Origin: an uncultured Sulfurovum sp.
GTDB lineage: Bacteria; Campylobacterota; Campylobacteria; Campylobacterales; Sulfurovaceae
NCBI GenBank assembly: GCA_902727855.1
Contig: CACVAS010000036.1
Location: 92,345-156,344, forward strand
DNA: 64,000 nucleotides
Direction of reading: 5' to 3'
Part shown: one piece after another, positions 22,630 through 33,073 of the stretch
Numbering within the stretch: position 1 is the stretch's first letter
How the letters are laid out: each line of letters begins with the position of its first letter
Program-made: the position numbers and the translations under genes
Notes under the pieces: generated by a model
The model's database searches: none
What the model was told of the DNA's origin: nothing
Seen by the model: only the letters and a program-made list of their open reading frames with translations

Positions 22630-23345
22630 TTATCGTCTTCTTTTTTCTCATTATCTTTTTTATCTTCATCTTTTTTTAGATGATAGTCATACCCTGTAAA
22701 CATCACATCCAATGCGCCATGCTTAAAGCGAATAGCAGACCAAATCACCAAATAGATATGAATGGGGATAAAAATCAAATATCCCCACATCGTAATATGA
22801 TGGATATAACGTACATTTGCAAGTCCACCCATCCACGCTTCAAGCACACGCATAGAGTCATATAACAAACCACCCACACCTTGATGATAGACATGGACAT
22901 AAAGTATAAGTCCTGTCACTGACGCCACGACAACTAAAACCATAATGGCAAAGTAGGTCAGAAATTGTAAAGGACCATAAAAACCTTTTTTACGCAATTC
23001 TCCTATAAAAAAATATGACTTCAATTGTGTAATCCAAGACTTTATACTAAAAACATCTTTAAGTGAACGTAATTCTCCCTCACTGTCTTTGCCAAAAAAG
23101 AACAGATAAATTCTAAGCATCCCAGAAGAAATCAAAATAAATCCTAAAATAATATGCCAATTTGTCCACTCGGCATAAAGAAGTTTATCGGTTGAACCTT
23201 CAGGTGAAAGAAATGGATCTGCTATGTAAAAACCGGTAATAATTAACCCTGTGATAACTAAAGCACGTATCCAGTGTAAAATCCTATTACCACTACTGTA
23301 GACAAAATCTGGGTGGTCTGAGGTATATTTTTCTTCTTGTCCCAT
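22626..23345 (-). CDS. hydC: NiFe-hydrogenase b-type cytochrome subunit HydC
   Basis: A 239-residue di-haem cytochrome b that anchors HydAB in the membrane and passes electrons to the quinone pool. Four hydrophobic segments are visible: about 24-42, 63-82, 122-146 and 185-205. Candidate haem His residues are in RILHWIRALVITG, NWHIILGF and VRYIHHITMWGYLIFIPIHIYLV. The C-terminus is a highly charged Lys/Asp/Glu tail. It overlaps hydD by four bases. Confidence 0.95.
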   Translation of the reverse strand: MGQEEKYTSDHPDFVYSSGNRILHWIRALVITGLIITGFYIADPFLSPEGSTDKLLYAEWTNWHIILGFILISSGMLRIYLFFFGKDSEGELRSLKDVFSIKSWITQLKSYFFIGELRKKGFYGPLQFLTYFAIMVLVVVASVTGLILYVHVYHQGVGGLLYDSMRVLEAWMGGLANVRYIHHITMWGYLIFIPIHIYLVIWSAIRFKHGALDVMFTGYDYHLKKDEDKKDNEKKEDDK

Positions 23346-23386
23346 ATTTACTCCTTCTCATACATTTTAAAAATCTGTTTTACGTG

Positions 23387-25105
23387 CTAACAAGCAGCAC
23401 CACTACTCATAGGGTTGACTTTAAATTCGCTAAGCTCCGTACCCTTCATATCCATCACATGTACAGAACATGACATACATGGATCAAACGAATGAATGAC
23501 CCTTAGTACTTCTAGTGGCTTTTTAGGATCTTCAAGTTTTAACCCAACTAAAGATGCTTCGTATGGTCCAATGGTTCCATTGGCATCTATGGGGCCAGCA
23601 TTCCATGTAGTAGGCACCACTGCTTGATAATTCTCAATCAAGCCATTCTTTATGCGCACCCAATGACTAAGTGTTCCACGAGGCACTTCACCAATGAAAC
23701 GTCCCGTATACTCTTTATCTGGATCTATCTCAAATTTGGTATAGGTACTGTCGTCTGTTTTTAAATTCTCTATTAATGAGTCAAAAATCGTAATCGCATT
23801 ATCTGAAATGAGTTTGGTTTGTAACATACGTGCTGCGGTACGTCCTAATGTTGTAAAAAGTGCACCAACTGGTAAACCTGTACGTTTAAGAAAACCTCCT
23901 ACTTCAGCCTGAACTTTTTCATTGCCTCTAGCATAGTTTACAAGTAGACAGGAGAGTGGTCCAACTTCCATCGCTTCACTATCATAACGTGGTGCTTTTA
24001 CCCAAGAATATTTTGCATTTTCATCAATGATTTTTGCCTCACCATTCACTGTGTCACCATCTATAAAACCAGTATAGTCAGGATCAGTGACACCATCATA
24101 CGGTTGTAGTGGTTTTGTACCTTTATACCAAGCATGTGTCACATCTTCTTCTATCTTCATATCATCTATGTCAAACACTTGACTCAAGTCACCATCTTTG
24201 ATGTATCCACTTTGAAAAAGATGCTCTGTACGGTTAAGCATAAATGCTTCACCTGCCATGAAGTTTTTCACGCCTACGCCACCAAGTACGGTCTCTTCGG
24301 CACCATATGCTTCTGCAGCCATCACGATATCTGCTTGATACGCACGGTCAATAAAATCTTTAACTATTTTATATTTCTCTCTCCACTGAGAGAGTCTTGT
24401 AGGACTTAGTATGTCACGCACACATGTCACACCGCCCACCACAAGACTTTGAGGATGTGGCTGTTTCGCACCAAAAATGGCAAACATCTGTGCTGCTACA
24501 CGTTGTACTTCAAGTGCTTTTAAGTAGTGAGAAAGTGCGATAAGGTTTTGCTCTGGTGAAAACTTATAGGTGCCATTACCCCAATACGCATTGGCAAATG
24601 GCCCAAGTTGTCCTTTATCTACAAATGTTTTTACACGCTGTTGTACAGCTTTAAGTTCATCCGTACCCGTTGCAATTGGTAAATCTGCATATTTAAACGC
24701 CAACTTTGATGCTTTTTCAGGGTCAGCACTGAGTGCTGAGACTACATCGACCCAATCAAGTCCATGGAGATGATAAAAATGTACCACATGGTCATGCATA
24801 TAGAGTGAGGCATTAAGCAGTGAACGAACCAACTTCGCATTATACGGTGCCTCTACACCTAAAGCATCTTCTACGGCCTCTACACCTGCCTTATAGTGTG
24901 AATAGGTACATACCCCACAAATACGCTGTGCCATAAGTCCTGCATCACGAGGATCACGCCCTTTTAAAATAAGTTCTATCCCTCTCCATAGCGTGGAGGA
25001 GGAGTAGGCTTTTTGCACTACATTATTCTCATCTACCTCAACTTCAATACGTAGATGCCCTTCAATTCTTGTTATTGGATCAATTACTACACGTCTGTTA
25101 GCCAT
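23387..25105 (-). CDS. hydB: NiFe-hydrogenase large subunit HydB
   Basis: A 572-residue catalytic subunit of a group 1 membrane-bound uptake hydrogenase. Nickel ligands are in RICGVCTYSH (Cys 63 and 66) and, near the end, DPCMSCSVH (Cys about 543 and 546). Cleavage by HydD after the His removes about 23 residues ending SSGAAC. Further family blocks: DPITRIEGHLRIEVEV, GLDWVDVV, EVGPLSCLLVNYARG and PRGTLSHW. It starts three bases after hydA stops. All catalytic residues are present. Confidence 0.98.
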   Translation of the reverse strand: MANRRVVIDPITRIEGHLRIEVEVDENNVVQKAYSSSTLWRGIELILKGRDPRDAGLMAQRICGVCTYSHYKAGVEAVEDALGVEAPYNAKLVRSLLNASLYMHDHVVHFYHLHGLDWVDVVSALSADPEKASKLAFKYADLPIATGTDELKAVQQRVKTFVDKGQLGPFANAYWGNGTYKFSPEQNLIALSHYLKALEVQRVAAQMFAIFGAKQPHPQSLVVGGVTCVRDILSPTRLSQWREKYKIVKDFIDRAYQADIVMAAEAYGAEETVLGGVGVKNFMAGEAFMLNRTEHLFQSGYIKDGDLSQVFDIDDMKIEEDVTHAWYKGTKPLQPYDGVTDPDYTGFIDGDTVNGEAKIIDENAKYSWVKAPRYDSEAMEVGPLSCLLVNYARGNEKVQAEVGGFLKRTGLPVGALFTTLGRTAARMLQTKLISDNAITIFDSLIENLKTDDSTYTKFEIDPDKEYTGRFIGEVPRGTLSHWVRIKNGLIENYQAVVPTTWNAGPIDANGTIGPYEASLVGLKLEDPKKPLEVLRVIHSFDPCMSCSVHVMDMKGTELSEFKVNPMSSGAAC

Positions 25106-25108
25106 AAT

Positions 25109-26254
25109 CTACCCCTCCTTCTCATCATTCTTATTCATAAAAATACTTGCCACTGCATGTGCCCCTATACCTACAACCGTTGCAGTTAAAAGTGTGGTAC
25201 CTATCTTATCAACCGTGGCATTAAGACCCATCACAAGGTGTGACTGTATAGGTTTTTCCAGTGGCCCCATGGTATCCCAGAAGTCTGGTTCTGAACATCC
25301 CATACATCCGTGCCCTGCACCTATGGGCCAGTTAACATGCTGGTTAAACCGCTCCGTTGAACAGTTGTTAAAGGTATATGGTCCTTTACACCCTTGTTTA
25401 TAGAGACACCATCCATCTTTTGCACCATCATCACCAAAGGTCTCTACAAACTCTCCGGCATCAAAGTGCCCACGTCTTTCACACAAGTCATGTATACGGT
25501 TACCATAGGCCCATTTTGGACGACTATAACGGTCAAGCGCAGGGAGTGTACCAAAGAGTAAATAGTGCATGAGTGTACCCACAATGTTTGATGCACTTGG
25601 CGGACAACCCGGCACATTAATCACTGGTTGAGAAACAACCTTATCTACTCCCTTAGCGCCTGTAGGATTGGGAGCAGCCGCTTGGATACCACCAAAACTA
25701 GAACAAGTACCTATGGAGAAAATAGCAGCCGCATCTTTAGCCGCAGCAGTTACCACATCGAGTCCAGTTCTACCATGAGCACCCAATGTCAAGTATTGAC
25801 CATTATTCGCTGTTGGTACACCACCTTCCACAAGTAAGACATAACGTCCTTTATACTTCTCTAAAGCATTGTCAAGGTTTTCTTCTGCTTGCCAACCTGC
25901 AGCTGCCATGAGTGTTTCATGGTACTCAAGAGAGATATAATCAAAAATAAGAGAATCAATCGTAGGAGCATCAGAACGAATGAGTGACTCACTACATCCT
26001 GTACACTCCGCCATATGTAGCCACACAAGAGGTACACGGTCTGCAAGTTTTGCAGCTTCTGCGAACAAAGGAGTAAATTGTGTGGGTAGAGCAAGCATTG
26101 CTGTGACACCTGCTGCCCACTTCATGAAATCACGTCGTTCTATACCTCTATCTTCAAGCATCTGTTCAACTGACTCTTCCTTTATAGAAGGTAATTCAGA
26201 CAACGCCTTCACACGTTTCTTTGCTTTCTCAAATAATGCATCAAATCCACTCAT
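25109..26254 (-). CDS. hydA: NiFe-hydrogenase small subunit HydA (Tat-exported)
   Basis: A 381-residue Fe-S subunit. A long N-region precedes a twin-arginine signal (ERRDFMKWAAGVTAMLAL, Arg about 40-41), and the complex faces the periplasm. The proximal cluster starts with WLHMAECTGCSESL. Other cluster ligands are in GTCSSFGGIQAA, VPGCPPSASNIVG, GNRIHDLCERRGHFD, CLYKQGCKGPYTFNNC and GAGHGCMGCSEPDFWD. A C-terminal membrane anchor lies at about 348-372. It is the first gene of hydABCDE-hypF, with AAGGAG before ATG. TatB and TatC are encoded at 39.1-40.4 kb. Confidence 0.98.
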   Translation of the reverse strand: MSGFDALFEKAKKRVKALSELPSIKEESVEQMLEDRGIERRDFMKWAAGVTAMLALPTQFTPLFAEAAKLADRVPLVWLHMAECTGCSESLIRSDAPTIDSLIFDYISLEYHETLMAAAGWQAEENLDNALEKYKGRYVLLVEGGVPTANNGQYLTLGAHGRTGLDVVTAAAKDAAAIFSIGTCSSFGGIQAAAPNPTGAKGVDKVVSQPVINVPGCPPSASNIVGTLMHYLLFGTLPALDRYSRPKWAYGNRIHDLCERRGHFDAGEFVETFGDDGAKDGWCLYKQGCKGPYTFNNCSTERFNQHVNWPIGAGHGCMGCSEPDFWDTMGPLEKPIQSHLVMGLNATVDKIGTTLLTATVVGIGAHAVASIFMNKNDEKEG

Positions 26255-26282
26255 AATTACTCCTTTTGACTTCTTATCTTCA

Positions 26283-26288
26283 AGTATA
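26283..26288 (-). promoter_or_regulatory. putative promoter of the hydABCDE-hypF operon
   Basis: Minus-strand TATACT (plus AGTATA, 26283-26288) lies 28 bases before the hydA start and is preceded by T/A-rich tracts, as in Campylobacterota sigma70 promoters that lack a -35 box. Upstream (26330-26478) I see no gene. A weak hairpin with a U-rich run near 26425-26460 could end ribF transcription. Confidence 0.5.
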
Positions 26289-26478
26289 GCACTTTTATAA
26301 TAAAAATTATAAGTTTTAATTAAGAGTAAATTTATCTGATTAAATGTATTATTGAGCTACAGCTTAGGTTGAAATGTGAGATTTTGAGTAGGGTAATACA
26401 GTAGTAATGTTGATACATAGTTAAAAATAAAAACCCATACCTCCATCCCTTAGTATCAATATGGCGAATGTTATCTCA

Positions 26479-27294
26479 TTAGCCTATGGAAGATAACAGC
26501 TCTTTACTTACTCTAATGTCTTCTGTTATTTGTCTTTTGAGTCTATCTAAACTATCAAACTTTTTATTTTCTCTTATAAAGGCTATAAATGTTACTTTTA
26601 ACATACCACTCATCACCCCTATATCATCACCTATCACATGGGTTTCTACTGCGTAATGACCATCAGTACTTACACGATGCCCTAAAAAGCTTACAGAGTC
26701 TTTCCACTCCCCCTCTACCAATGTACGTGTTGCATAGACACCATCTAAAGGAAGTTGATACTCTTTCACTGCTAAGTTAAGTGTTGCCACAAGTTCATTC
26801 TTTCCTAGTCCTTGCCCAGAAATAATCTCACCTTCTATACTATAACTACGTCCTAGTAACCTATTTGCCATGACAAGGTTACCCTCACGTAAATACGCTT
26901 TAATCGTACGAGAATGTACCGATACTCCCTCTATAGACACTTCCTCCACTATCTCTACTTTACCGTCAAATAAGTCTTGTAAAGTCTTGGCATTGCCTGC
27001 TTTGTTTTTACCAAAGCCAAAGTCATACCCCACCACTATCTGTTCAAGTTGTGGGAAGTCTGTTTTAAGTTTCTCTACAAATGCTTCAGGTGTTAAACCC
27101 TTAATCACATCAAAATGGTAAAAACAACATACTTTAGATGTAAAGTGAGAACGCTTATACCCAGGTGTCAAGTACCCACCATTACGCTCTATGATGACCA
27201 GTGCATCTGCTTTTTCTGCGAGTGTCTGATGTGCGATATGTAAGCCATCAAACGAACCAATGGCTATGGATTTTATACTGTTTCTGTATTTCAA
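26479..27294 (-). CDS. ribF: bifunctional riboflavin kinase / FAD synthetase
   Basis: A 271-residue enzyme making FMN and FAD from riboflavin. The N-terminal adenylyltransferase domain has IAIGSFDGLHIAHQTL (nucleotide-binding GxFDGxHxGH-like motif) and VVGYDFGFGKNKAG. The C-terminal flavokinase domain has GRSYSIEGEIISGQGLGKN and LPLDGVYATR. It is shorter than the usual 300-310 residues, as in relatives from this phylum. A REP pair lies between it and tlyA upstream. Confidence 0.92.
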   Translation of the reverse strand: MKYRNSIKSIAIGSFDGLHIAHQTLAEKADALVIIERNGGYLTPGYKRSHFTSKVCCFYHFDVIKGLTPEAFVEKLKTDFPQLEQIVVGYDFGFGKNKAGNAKTLQDLFDGKVEIVEEVSIEGVSVHSRTIKAYLREGNLVMANRLLGRSYSIEGEIISGQGLGKNELVATLNLAVKEYQLPLDGVYATRTLVEGEWKDSVSFLGHRVSTDGHYAVETHVIGDDIGVMSGMLKVTFIAFIRENKKFDSLDRLKRQITEDIRVSKELLSSIG

Positions 27295-27303
27295 TTATAT
27301 CTC

Positions 27304-27404
27304 CGTAGGGTGCGTTTGCTAACGCACCTTTATGTAAGCCTTTTGGCGAATCTTATATTTTGTCAAAATTTTATCACATGGTGCGTTGGCAAACGCACCC
27401 TACG
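27304..27404. repeat. second inverted REP pair, GTAGGGTG family
   Basis: CGTAGGGTGCGTT-N4-AACGCACC (27304-27328) and GGTGCGTT-N4-AACGCACCCTACG (27380-27404, given in plus orientation) are head to head 51 bases apart. The right copy supplies the TAG stop codon of tlyA. It shares the CGTAGGGTG outer edge with the pair at 15836-15928. Confidence 0.8.
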
Positions 27405-28113
27405 CTTTCTTAAAATGGTAAAGGTACTCTTGGTTACCCTCTTTACCCTGAACTTGTGAGAATGCTTGATACTGCTCATCCCAACCCAACTTCTTAACCT
27501 CTGCTTCAAACGCTTCTTTACGTCTAGCGATGGTATCTAGGTCTTGCACCACACCCTTAGAGTCACGCTTCACATCTTTACCCACTTCAAACTGTGGCTT
27601 GTAAAGGATGATGATGTCTGTACCTTTAGCCACCAAAGCATCCATAGCATCTGTTATTTGTAAAATAGAGATAAACGACACATCACACGTCACAAGATCA
27701 AAAGACGCATTACTTTTAAAGTCACGGATGTCTGTCTCTTCATGTAATGTCAGTCTCTCTTCAGCACGTAAAGAGATGTGCAGTTGGTCTGTACCCACAT
27801 CTACACAGTCAAGACTCTTTACACCATTTTCAAGTACTATCTGTGCAAAGCCACCGGTACTAGAGCCCACATCTAAAGCTCTTTTACCCTCAAAGTCCAT
27901 CGTATACTCAGCCAAGAAATTTTCCAACTTTCTACCAGCACGGGAAACATAAAACTTAGTGTCTTCTACTTCTACTAAAGTGTTTTCATCTACTTTTGCA
28001 GAAGCCTTTGCCTTCTTACCATCTACCATGACATGTCCTGCTTTTATAGCATCATTGGCACGGTTACGGCTCTCAAAGTAACCCTCGTCTACTAGGTATT
28101 TGTCTAATCTCAT
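27400..28113 (-). CDS. tlyA: TlyA-type rRNA 2'-O-methyltransferase
   Basis: A 237-residue protein with an N-terminal S4 RNA-binding domain (MRLDKYLVDEGYFESRNRANDAIKAG in two overlapping pieces, about 1-60) and an FtsJ-like methyltransferase domain. SAM motif: ALDVGSSTGGFAQIVL. Other motifs: VDVGTDQLH, DLVTCDVSFISI and IILYKPQFEVGK. TlyA methylates 16S and 23S rRNA ribose positions. Its start overlaps by one base the stop of a hidden CcdA-like gene that contains its ribosome site AGGAGA. The stop codon lies in a REP palindrome. Confidence 0.93.
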   Translation of the reverse strand: MRLDKYLVDEGYFESRNRANDAIKAGHVMVDGKKAKASAKVDENTLVEVEDTKFYVSRAGRKLENFLAEYTMDFEGKRALDVGSSTGGFAQIVLENGVKSLDCVDVGTDQLHISLRAEERLTLHEETDIRDFKSNASFDLVTCDVSFISILQITDAMDALVAKGTDIIILYKPQFEVGKDVKRDSKGVVQDLDTIARRKEAFEAEVKKLGWDEQYQAFSQVQGKEGNQEYLYHFKKA

Positions 28114-28271
28114 TAAAATCTCCTATATGCATCAGAAAATAAACCTTCTCTTTGTATACGTTCATTTTGCTTATCGATAGCTTCTTTATATTCTTTAAGC
28201 CATTCCTGTACTTTTTTAGCAGTTGACACTTTTTCAGTTTTAATACTATTCTCTTTTTTTACGTTTTTCAT
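28113..28271 (-). CDS. orphan CcdA-like antitoxin, 52 residues
   Basis: A small gene below usual ORF length cut-offs. ATG at 28269-28271, 52 codons, TAA overlapping the tlyA ATG by one base. The C-terminal half KEYKEAIDKQNERIQREG and then LFSDAYRRF matches the toxin-binding tail of CcdA antitoxins (pattern W-x2-ENxEAIxxYNxRVExxGxFSDxxRxF). The N-terminal DNA-binding part is short and Lys-rich. No CcdB gene is adjacent. It starts five bases after the PIN toxin gene, so it is co-transcribed with that TA pair and with tlyA. It may be an anti-addiction antitoxin or a remnant. Confidence 0.7.
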   Translation of the reverse strand: MKNVKKENSIKTEKVSTAKKVQEWLKEYKEAIDKQNERIQREGLFSDAYRRF

Positions 28272-28276
28272 TCATC

Positions 28277-28678
28277 TCATTTTAAAAAATTTTCATAATT
28301 TACTATTTTGACACCACAATCTACAAACTTTTTGTCACTTGATATCACACACTCACAATGATATGAACTGGCACAGAAACACTGCAAGGTATCTTCCAAA
28401 TCACTATTGTTATCTAAAGCAAACACAAGTGCTTTAGTCACAACTTCTTTGCCGTAAGGCACAATCATCCATTCTTCTTGTATAGTTTGAAAAAATTTCA
28501 AGGTTGTACTTTTATTTTTAGCGATATAATAAATAGTACTCAGCATATCTTCACTAATGACTATCTCATAATTATTTAAAAGTAAATACGTTAAAAGTTC
28601 CTTCGATTTTAAATGGTTTTTTCTCTCTTCTATCAAGATATCGAGTACAATATTTGTATCAAGAAATACTCTATTCAC
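28277..28678 (-). CDS. PIN-domain ribonuclease toxin (VapC-like)
   Basis: A 133-residue PIN-domain protein. The first acidic residue is in VFLDTNIVLDIL (about 4-15), a middle Glu is in VISEDMLSTIYYIAK, and the third cluster is NNSDLEDTLQ (about 90-99), with SSDKKF near the end. These make the metal site of a sequence-specific RNase. It overlaps its antitoxin gene by eight bases. Length is normal. Confidence 0.88.
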   Translation of the reverse strand: MNRVFLDTNIVLDILIEERKNHLKSKELLTYLLLNNYEIVISEDMLSTIYYIAKNKSTTLKFFQTIQEEWMIVPYGKEVVTKALVFALDNNSDLEDTLQCFCASSYHCECVISSDKKFVDCGVKIVNYENFLK

Positions 28679-28964
28679 TATATTTTTCTTTCGCTATCGT
28701 TTCACGTATCTCTTTTGCATCTTTATCTTGAAATCTTTCTTCAACCTTGACAGCGCCAGCAAATTTCATTATTTTATCTAATTTCTTCTGTTTCTCTTTA
28801 GCCAATTTCTGCTCTAAAAATGCCTTCACCTCATCTGCATATTTTGCAGAGATAAACACACCTTTGTACTCATGCGACTTTCTGTCTTCTATGTCTATAT
28901 AGTCATACTCGGAAAACATACTACCATTTCGAGTAAGTTCTCTTATACTCATAGTTGTTGTCAT
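28671..28964 (-). CDS. antitoxin of the PIN-domain pair
   Basis: A 97-residue protein with a short N-terminal regulatory motif (MSIRELTRNGSMFSEYDYID) reminiscent of Phd/YefM-type folds, then a long charged helix (EVKAFLEQKLAKEKQKKLDK) suited to wrap the toxin. Identified by position (first gene, 8-base overlap) and by its promoter. The family is not certain. RBS AAAGGAT lies before ATG. Confidence 0.7.
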   Translation of the reverse strand: MTTTMSIRELTRNGSMFSEYDYIDIEDRKSHEYKGVFISAKYADEVKAFLEQKLAKEKQKKLDKIMKFAGAVKVEERFQDKDAKEIRETIAKEKYSE

Positions 28965-28990
28965 TTTATATCCTTTATCGTCATATGTCT

Positions 28991-29019
28991 ATTGTAGCGT
29001 ACTATTATTATGTTGTCAA
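28991..29019 (-). promoter_or_regulatory. near-consensus promoter of the PIN TA operon
   Basis: Minus-strand TTGACA (plus 29014-29019), 17 bases, TACAAT (plus 28991-28996). The first transcribed base would be about 20 bases before the antitoxin start. No clear palindrome is seen within it. Confidence 0.7.
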
Positions 29020-29032
29020 AGTTTTCATAATG

Positions 29033-29587
29033 TCAAAAAACCCTAAAGTGGTCCACTATCTCATACGCTCTCAAGACATCTTCTTCCACTGCACCTCTAC
29101 CGATGTTATGAATAATCAGGGGGTCACCATGTTCGTTACGGTTATGAGAGCAGATACCTATGTGGTCGAGTATCTTCTTTTTCCCTTTTAACTTCCACAC
29201 TACGATGTCACCAGGTTTAAACGCATCCTTGACTCTATAGCCTCTTGAGAGTAAGTATGCCTGAATGTTCTTCACACGTCTATGGTCGATGTTCGGGTCA
29301 AGCTTGTCTGTATAGTAAAGCCCTTTATAACGCTCAGGGGTTTTACCCTTATCTTTGTAGATACGCTCTTGCAAATCTATCTTCACCCCACGAAACGCAC
29401 GCACCACTACATCAGTACATACACCTTTAGAAAGTGGTATGTCACCCATCGGGTATTTTAAAGTTCTATACTCAGGGTTATAGGTGAGTGTTTTACCTAT
29501 TTGGTTTTGGGCGGATTTTATGAAAGTGTCGTTTGTTGTTGCGAACAGTGATGCACTTAACAATAATATGACAAAAATAAATTTCAA
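29033..29587 (-). CDS. secreted DUF1287 protein (NlpC/P60-like cysteine peptidase fold)
   Basis: 184 residues from a TTG at 29587 with AAAGGG six bases upstream; an alternative TTG lies at 29602. A hydrophobic signal (FIFVILLLSASLFA) is followed by the DUF1287 block GVCTDVVVRAFRGVKIDLQ, containing the presumed catalytic Cys. DPNIDHRRVKNI, GDIVVWKLKGKKKILDHIGI (presumed catalytic His) and IIHNIGRG follow. The fold suggests cell-wall or amide-bond hydrolysis in the periplasm, but the substrate is unknown. Confidence 0.85.
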   Translation of the reverse strand: MKFIFVILLLSASLFATTNDTFIKSAQNQIGKTLTYNPEYRTLKYPMGDIPLSKGVCTDVVVRAFRGVKIDLQERIYKDKGKTPERYKGLYYTDKLDPNIDHRRVKNIQAYLLSRGYRVKDAFKPGDIVVWKLKGKKKILDHIGICSHNRNEHGDPLIIHNIGRGAVEEDVLRAYEIVDHFRVF

Positions 29588-29614
29588 ATCTAACCCTTTC
29601 AATTAATAAACTTC

Positions 29615-30493
29615 TTAATATGTTTGTACGCCAAATTTTAATAGCATCTTTGGCAACACATCATCTAAATCTATAATATCTTTATCTGTCAATTCTATGA
29701 GTTTAAAATTATACTTTTCATAAATAGCTTTTTTAGTTTCTTTTCGTTTAGCATATTTAGGGTCATTTTCTAATCCCCAATATTCTATGTATACTTTACC
29801 CGTTGGTATATAAAAGTCACAATATACTTCCTCTTCTATGGGAAGTCTTCTCTCATAGGCATGTACAATTTCTGCCATATATAACCAATTATCTATTAAC
29901 ATCTCCGCTTTACTTCTAACCATGTGACCATCTGTAGAACGATGTGTCGCTTTAAACTTTTCTCTAAAGTTTGTATTATTGGAGTTTTTCTCTTGAGACA
30001 CTTCTAATTCCTCAGTATCACCAACCATGTCTTTCATTACCGCTAAAAATGCTTTATGCCTAAAAATAGATTCACTCCATACAACATAAGGAATACCATC
30101 TTTAGCATTCTCCTTCTGGATACCACTATTTTGTGTACCAAGTTTTGTAATTGTCCAACCTTTTAAATACTTTTCAATCAAACCTATTTCAGATAAAATC
30201 ATATTTATTTTACGTGCAGAAAGATTGTACTTTGATGCTATTTTAGTAGAACTAAAAAACTCTTTTCCTTGTGTCACCAATTTATTTGGTATTTCAATAT
30301 TCTCGTCCCAAACAATATACTTACCATAGGTTTTATGTTCTTTTATTTCCCCACTTTTACTAATACCTAATTCTGTAAGAATATACTCATCTGCTTCCCT
30401 AACAATAAACTTTGCTGCTAAAAGCATTTCATCTAATTGATACTTAGTAATACCCATTTTTTTAGATAATGCCGTAGTAGATACCTTTTTCAT
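29615..30493 (-). CDS. protein with repeated winged-helix-like N-terminus and PD-(D/E)xK-like C-terminus
   Basis: A 292-residue protein. Two similar N-terminal segments (about 1-60 and 75-130; TALSKKMGITKYQLDEMLL and TKIASKYNLSARKINMILSE, each followed by WTITKLG-like strands and YVVWDE or YVVWSE) resemble phage antirepressor/KilA-C style helix-turn-helix units. The C-terminal domain has VRSKAEMLIDNWLYM, ERRLPIEEEVYCDFYIP and KVYIEYWGLE, a D-x(n)-E-x-W pattern seen in DUF559/Vsr-like nuclease folds. This suggests a DNA-binding endonuclease. It is adjacent to ligA but has its own start. Function is inferred. Confidence 0.6.
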   Translation of the reverse strand: MKKVSTTALSKKMGITKYQLDEMLLAAKFIVREADEYILTELGISKSGEIKEHKTYGKYIVWDENIEIPNKLVTQGKEFFSSTKIASKYNLSARKINMILSEIGLIEKYLKGWTITKLGTQNSGIQKENAKDGIPYVVWSESIFRHKAFLAVMKDMVGDTEELEVSQEKNSNNTNFREKFKATHRSTDGHMVRSKAEMLIDNWLYMAEIVHAYERRLPIEEEVYCDFYIPTGKVYIEYWGLENDPKYAKRKETKKAIYEKYNFKLIELTDKDIIDLDDVLPKMLLKFGVQTY

Positions 30494-30515
30494 TTTATTA
30501 ATTCCCTCCCCATTT

Positions 30516-32462
<1,947 letters not shown>

Positions 32463-32469
32463 TTACTTC

Positions 32470-32739
32470 TCAATTAAATATTTGGGAATGTGTGCCAATT
32501 CTGGCTAAATATACTGTACCCATTTCTATTTTATACACTAGCAATAAATCGCCAGATATATGTAATTCTCTATAGTCATGCCAGGTGCCATTTAGGCTAT
32601 GGTCACGAGCTTCTTTGGGTAATACTTTTTCATTTAACAAGTGTTCCAAATAGACTACATACTTTGAATAATGTTGATTAGAAAATTTTAATTTTGCTAT
32701 ATCTCTTTTAAAAATTTTTGTTCTTTCTAGTTCAAGCAT
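32470..32739 (-). CDS. yafQ: YafQ-family mRNA interferase toxin
   Basis: An 89-residue RelE-superfamily toxin. The YafQ pattern is clear: KEARDHSLNGTWHDYRELHI then SGDLLLVYKIE and LARIGTHSQIF. The His in RDHSL, the Arg-Glu-Leu-His block and the His near the end are the catalytic set of YafQ. It overlaps dinJ by 13 bases and ends seven bases before ligA begins, so part of the ligA mRNA may start at the TA promoter. Confidence 0.93.
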   Translation of the reverse strand: MLELERTKIFKRDIAKLKFSNQHYSKYVVYLEHLLNEKVLPKEARDHSLNGTWHDYRELHISGDLLLVYKIEMGTVYLARIGTHSQIFN

Positions 32740-32990
32740 TGTTTAGCTTCTGATTTTAATTGTTCCAATGTAACTTTCTCAGCTACACCATTGTCAATTT
32801 CTCGCATAGACTCTAATGTCTCTTCATTAGGGATTTTTAGTTCAAAAGGTATGCCTCTTTCCCTTTTTATGCTCTTCATAAACATCGTAATCGCCTGTGA
32901 AGTACTGAGTCCTATTTCAGAAAGTATTTTCTCAACATCTTCTTTCAAATCTTCATCTATTCTAGCTCTTACAGTTGCATCTAATGCCAT
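32727..32990 (-). CDS. dinJ: RelB/DinJ-family antitoxin
   Basis: An 87-residue ribbon-helix-helix antitoxin. DATVRARIDEDLKEDVEKIL is the DNA-binding strand and helix; IGLSTSQAITMFMKSIKRER is the second helix, followed by the GIPFELKIPNEET segment typical of DinJ. The C-terminus neutralises YafQ. A palindrome inside its promoter (33013-33032) is the likely autoregulatory site. Confidence 0.93.
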   Translation of the reverse strand: MALDATVRARIDEDLKEDVEKILSEIGLSTSQAITMFMKSIKRERGIPFELKIPNEETLESMREIDNGVAEKVTLEQLKSEAKQCLN

Positions 32991-33010
32991 GATACATCCT
33001 TTTTAAATTT

Positions 33011-33040
33011 ATTGTAGCACAAAAAGGCTACAGGTGTCAA
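33011..33040 (-). promoter_or_regulatory. promoter and operator of dinJ-yafQ
   Basis: Minus-strand TTGACA (plus 33035-33040), 18-base spacer, TACAAT (plus 33011-33016). The inverted repeat TGTAGC-N8-GCTACA (33013-33032) fills the spacer and overlaps the -10 box, well placed for repression by DinJ. Confidence 0.75.
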
Positions 33041-33073
33041 TATTATAAACCTACAACACTACATAATAATGCA

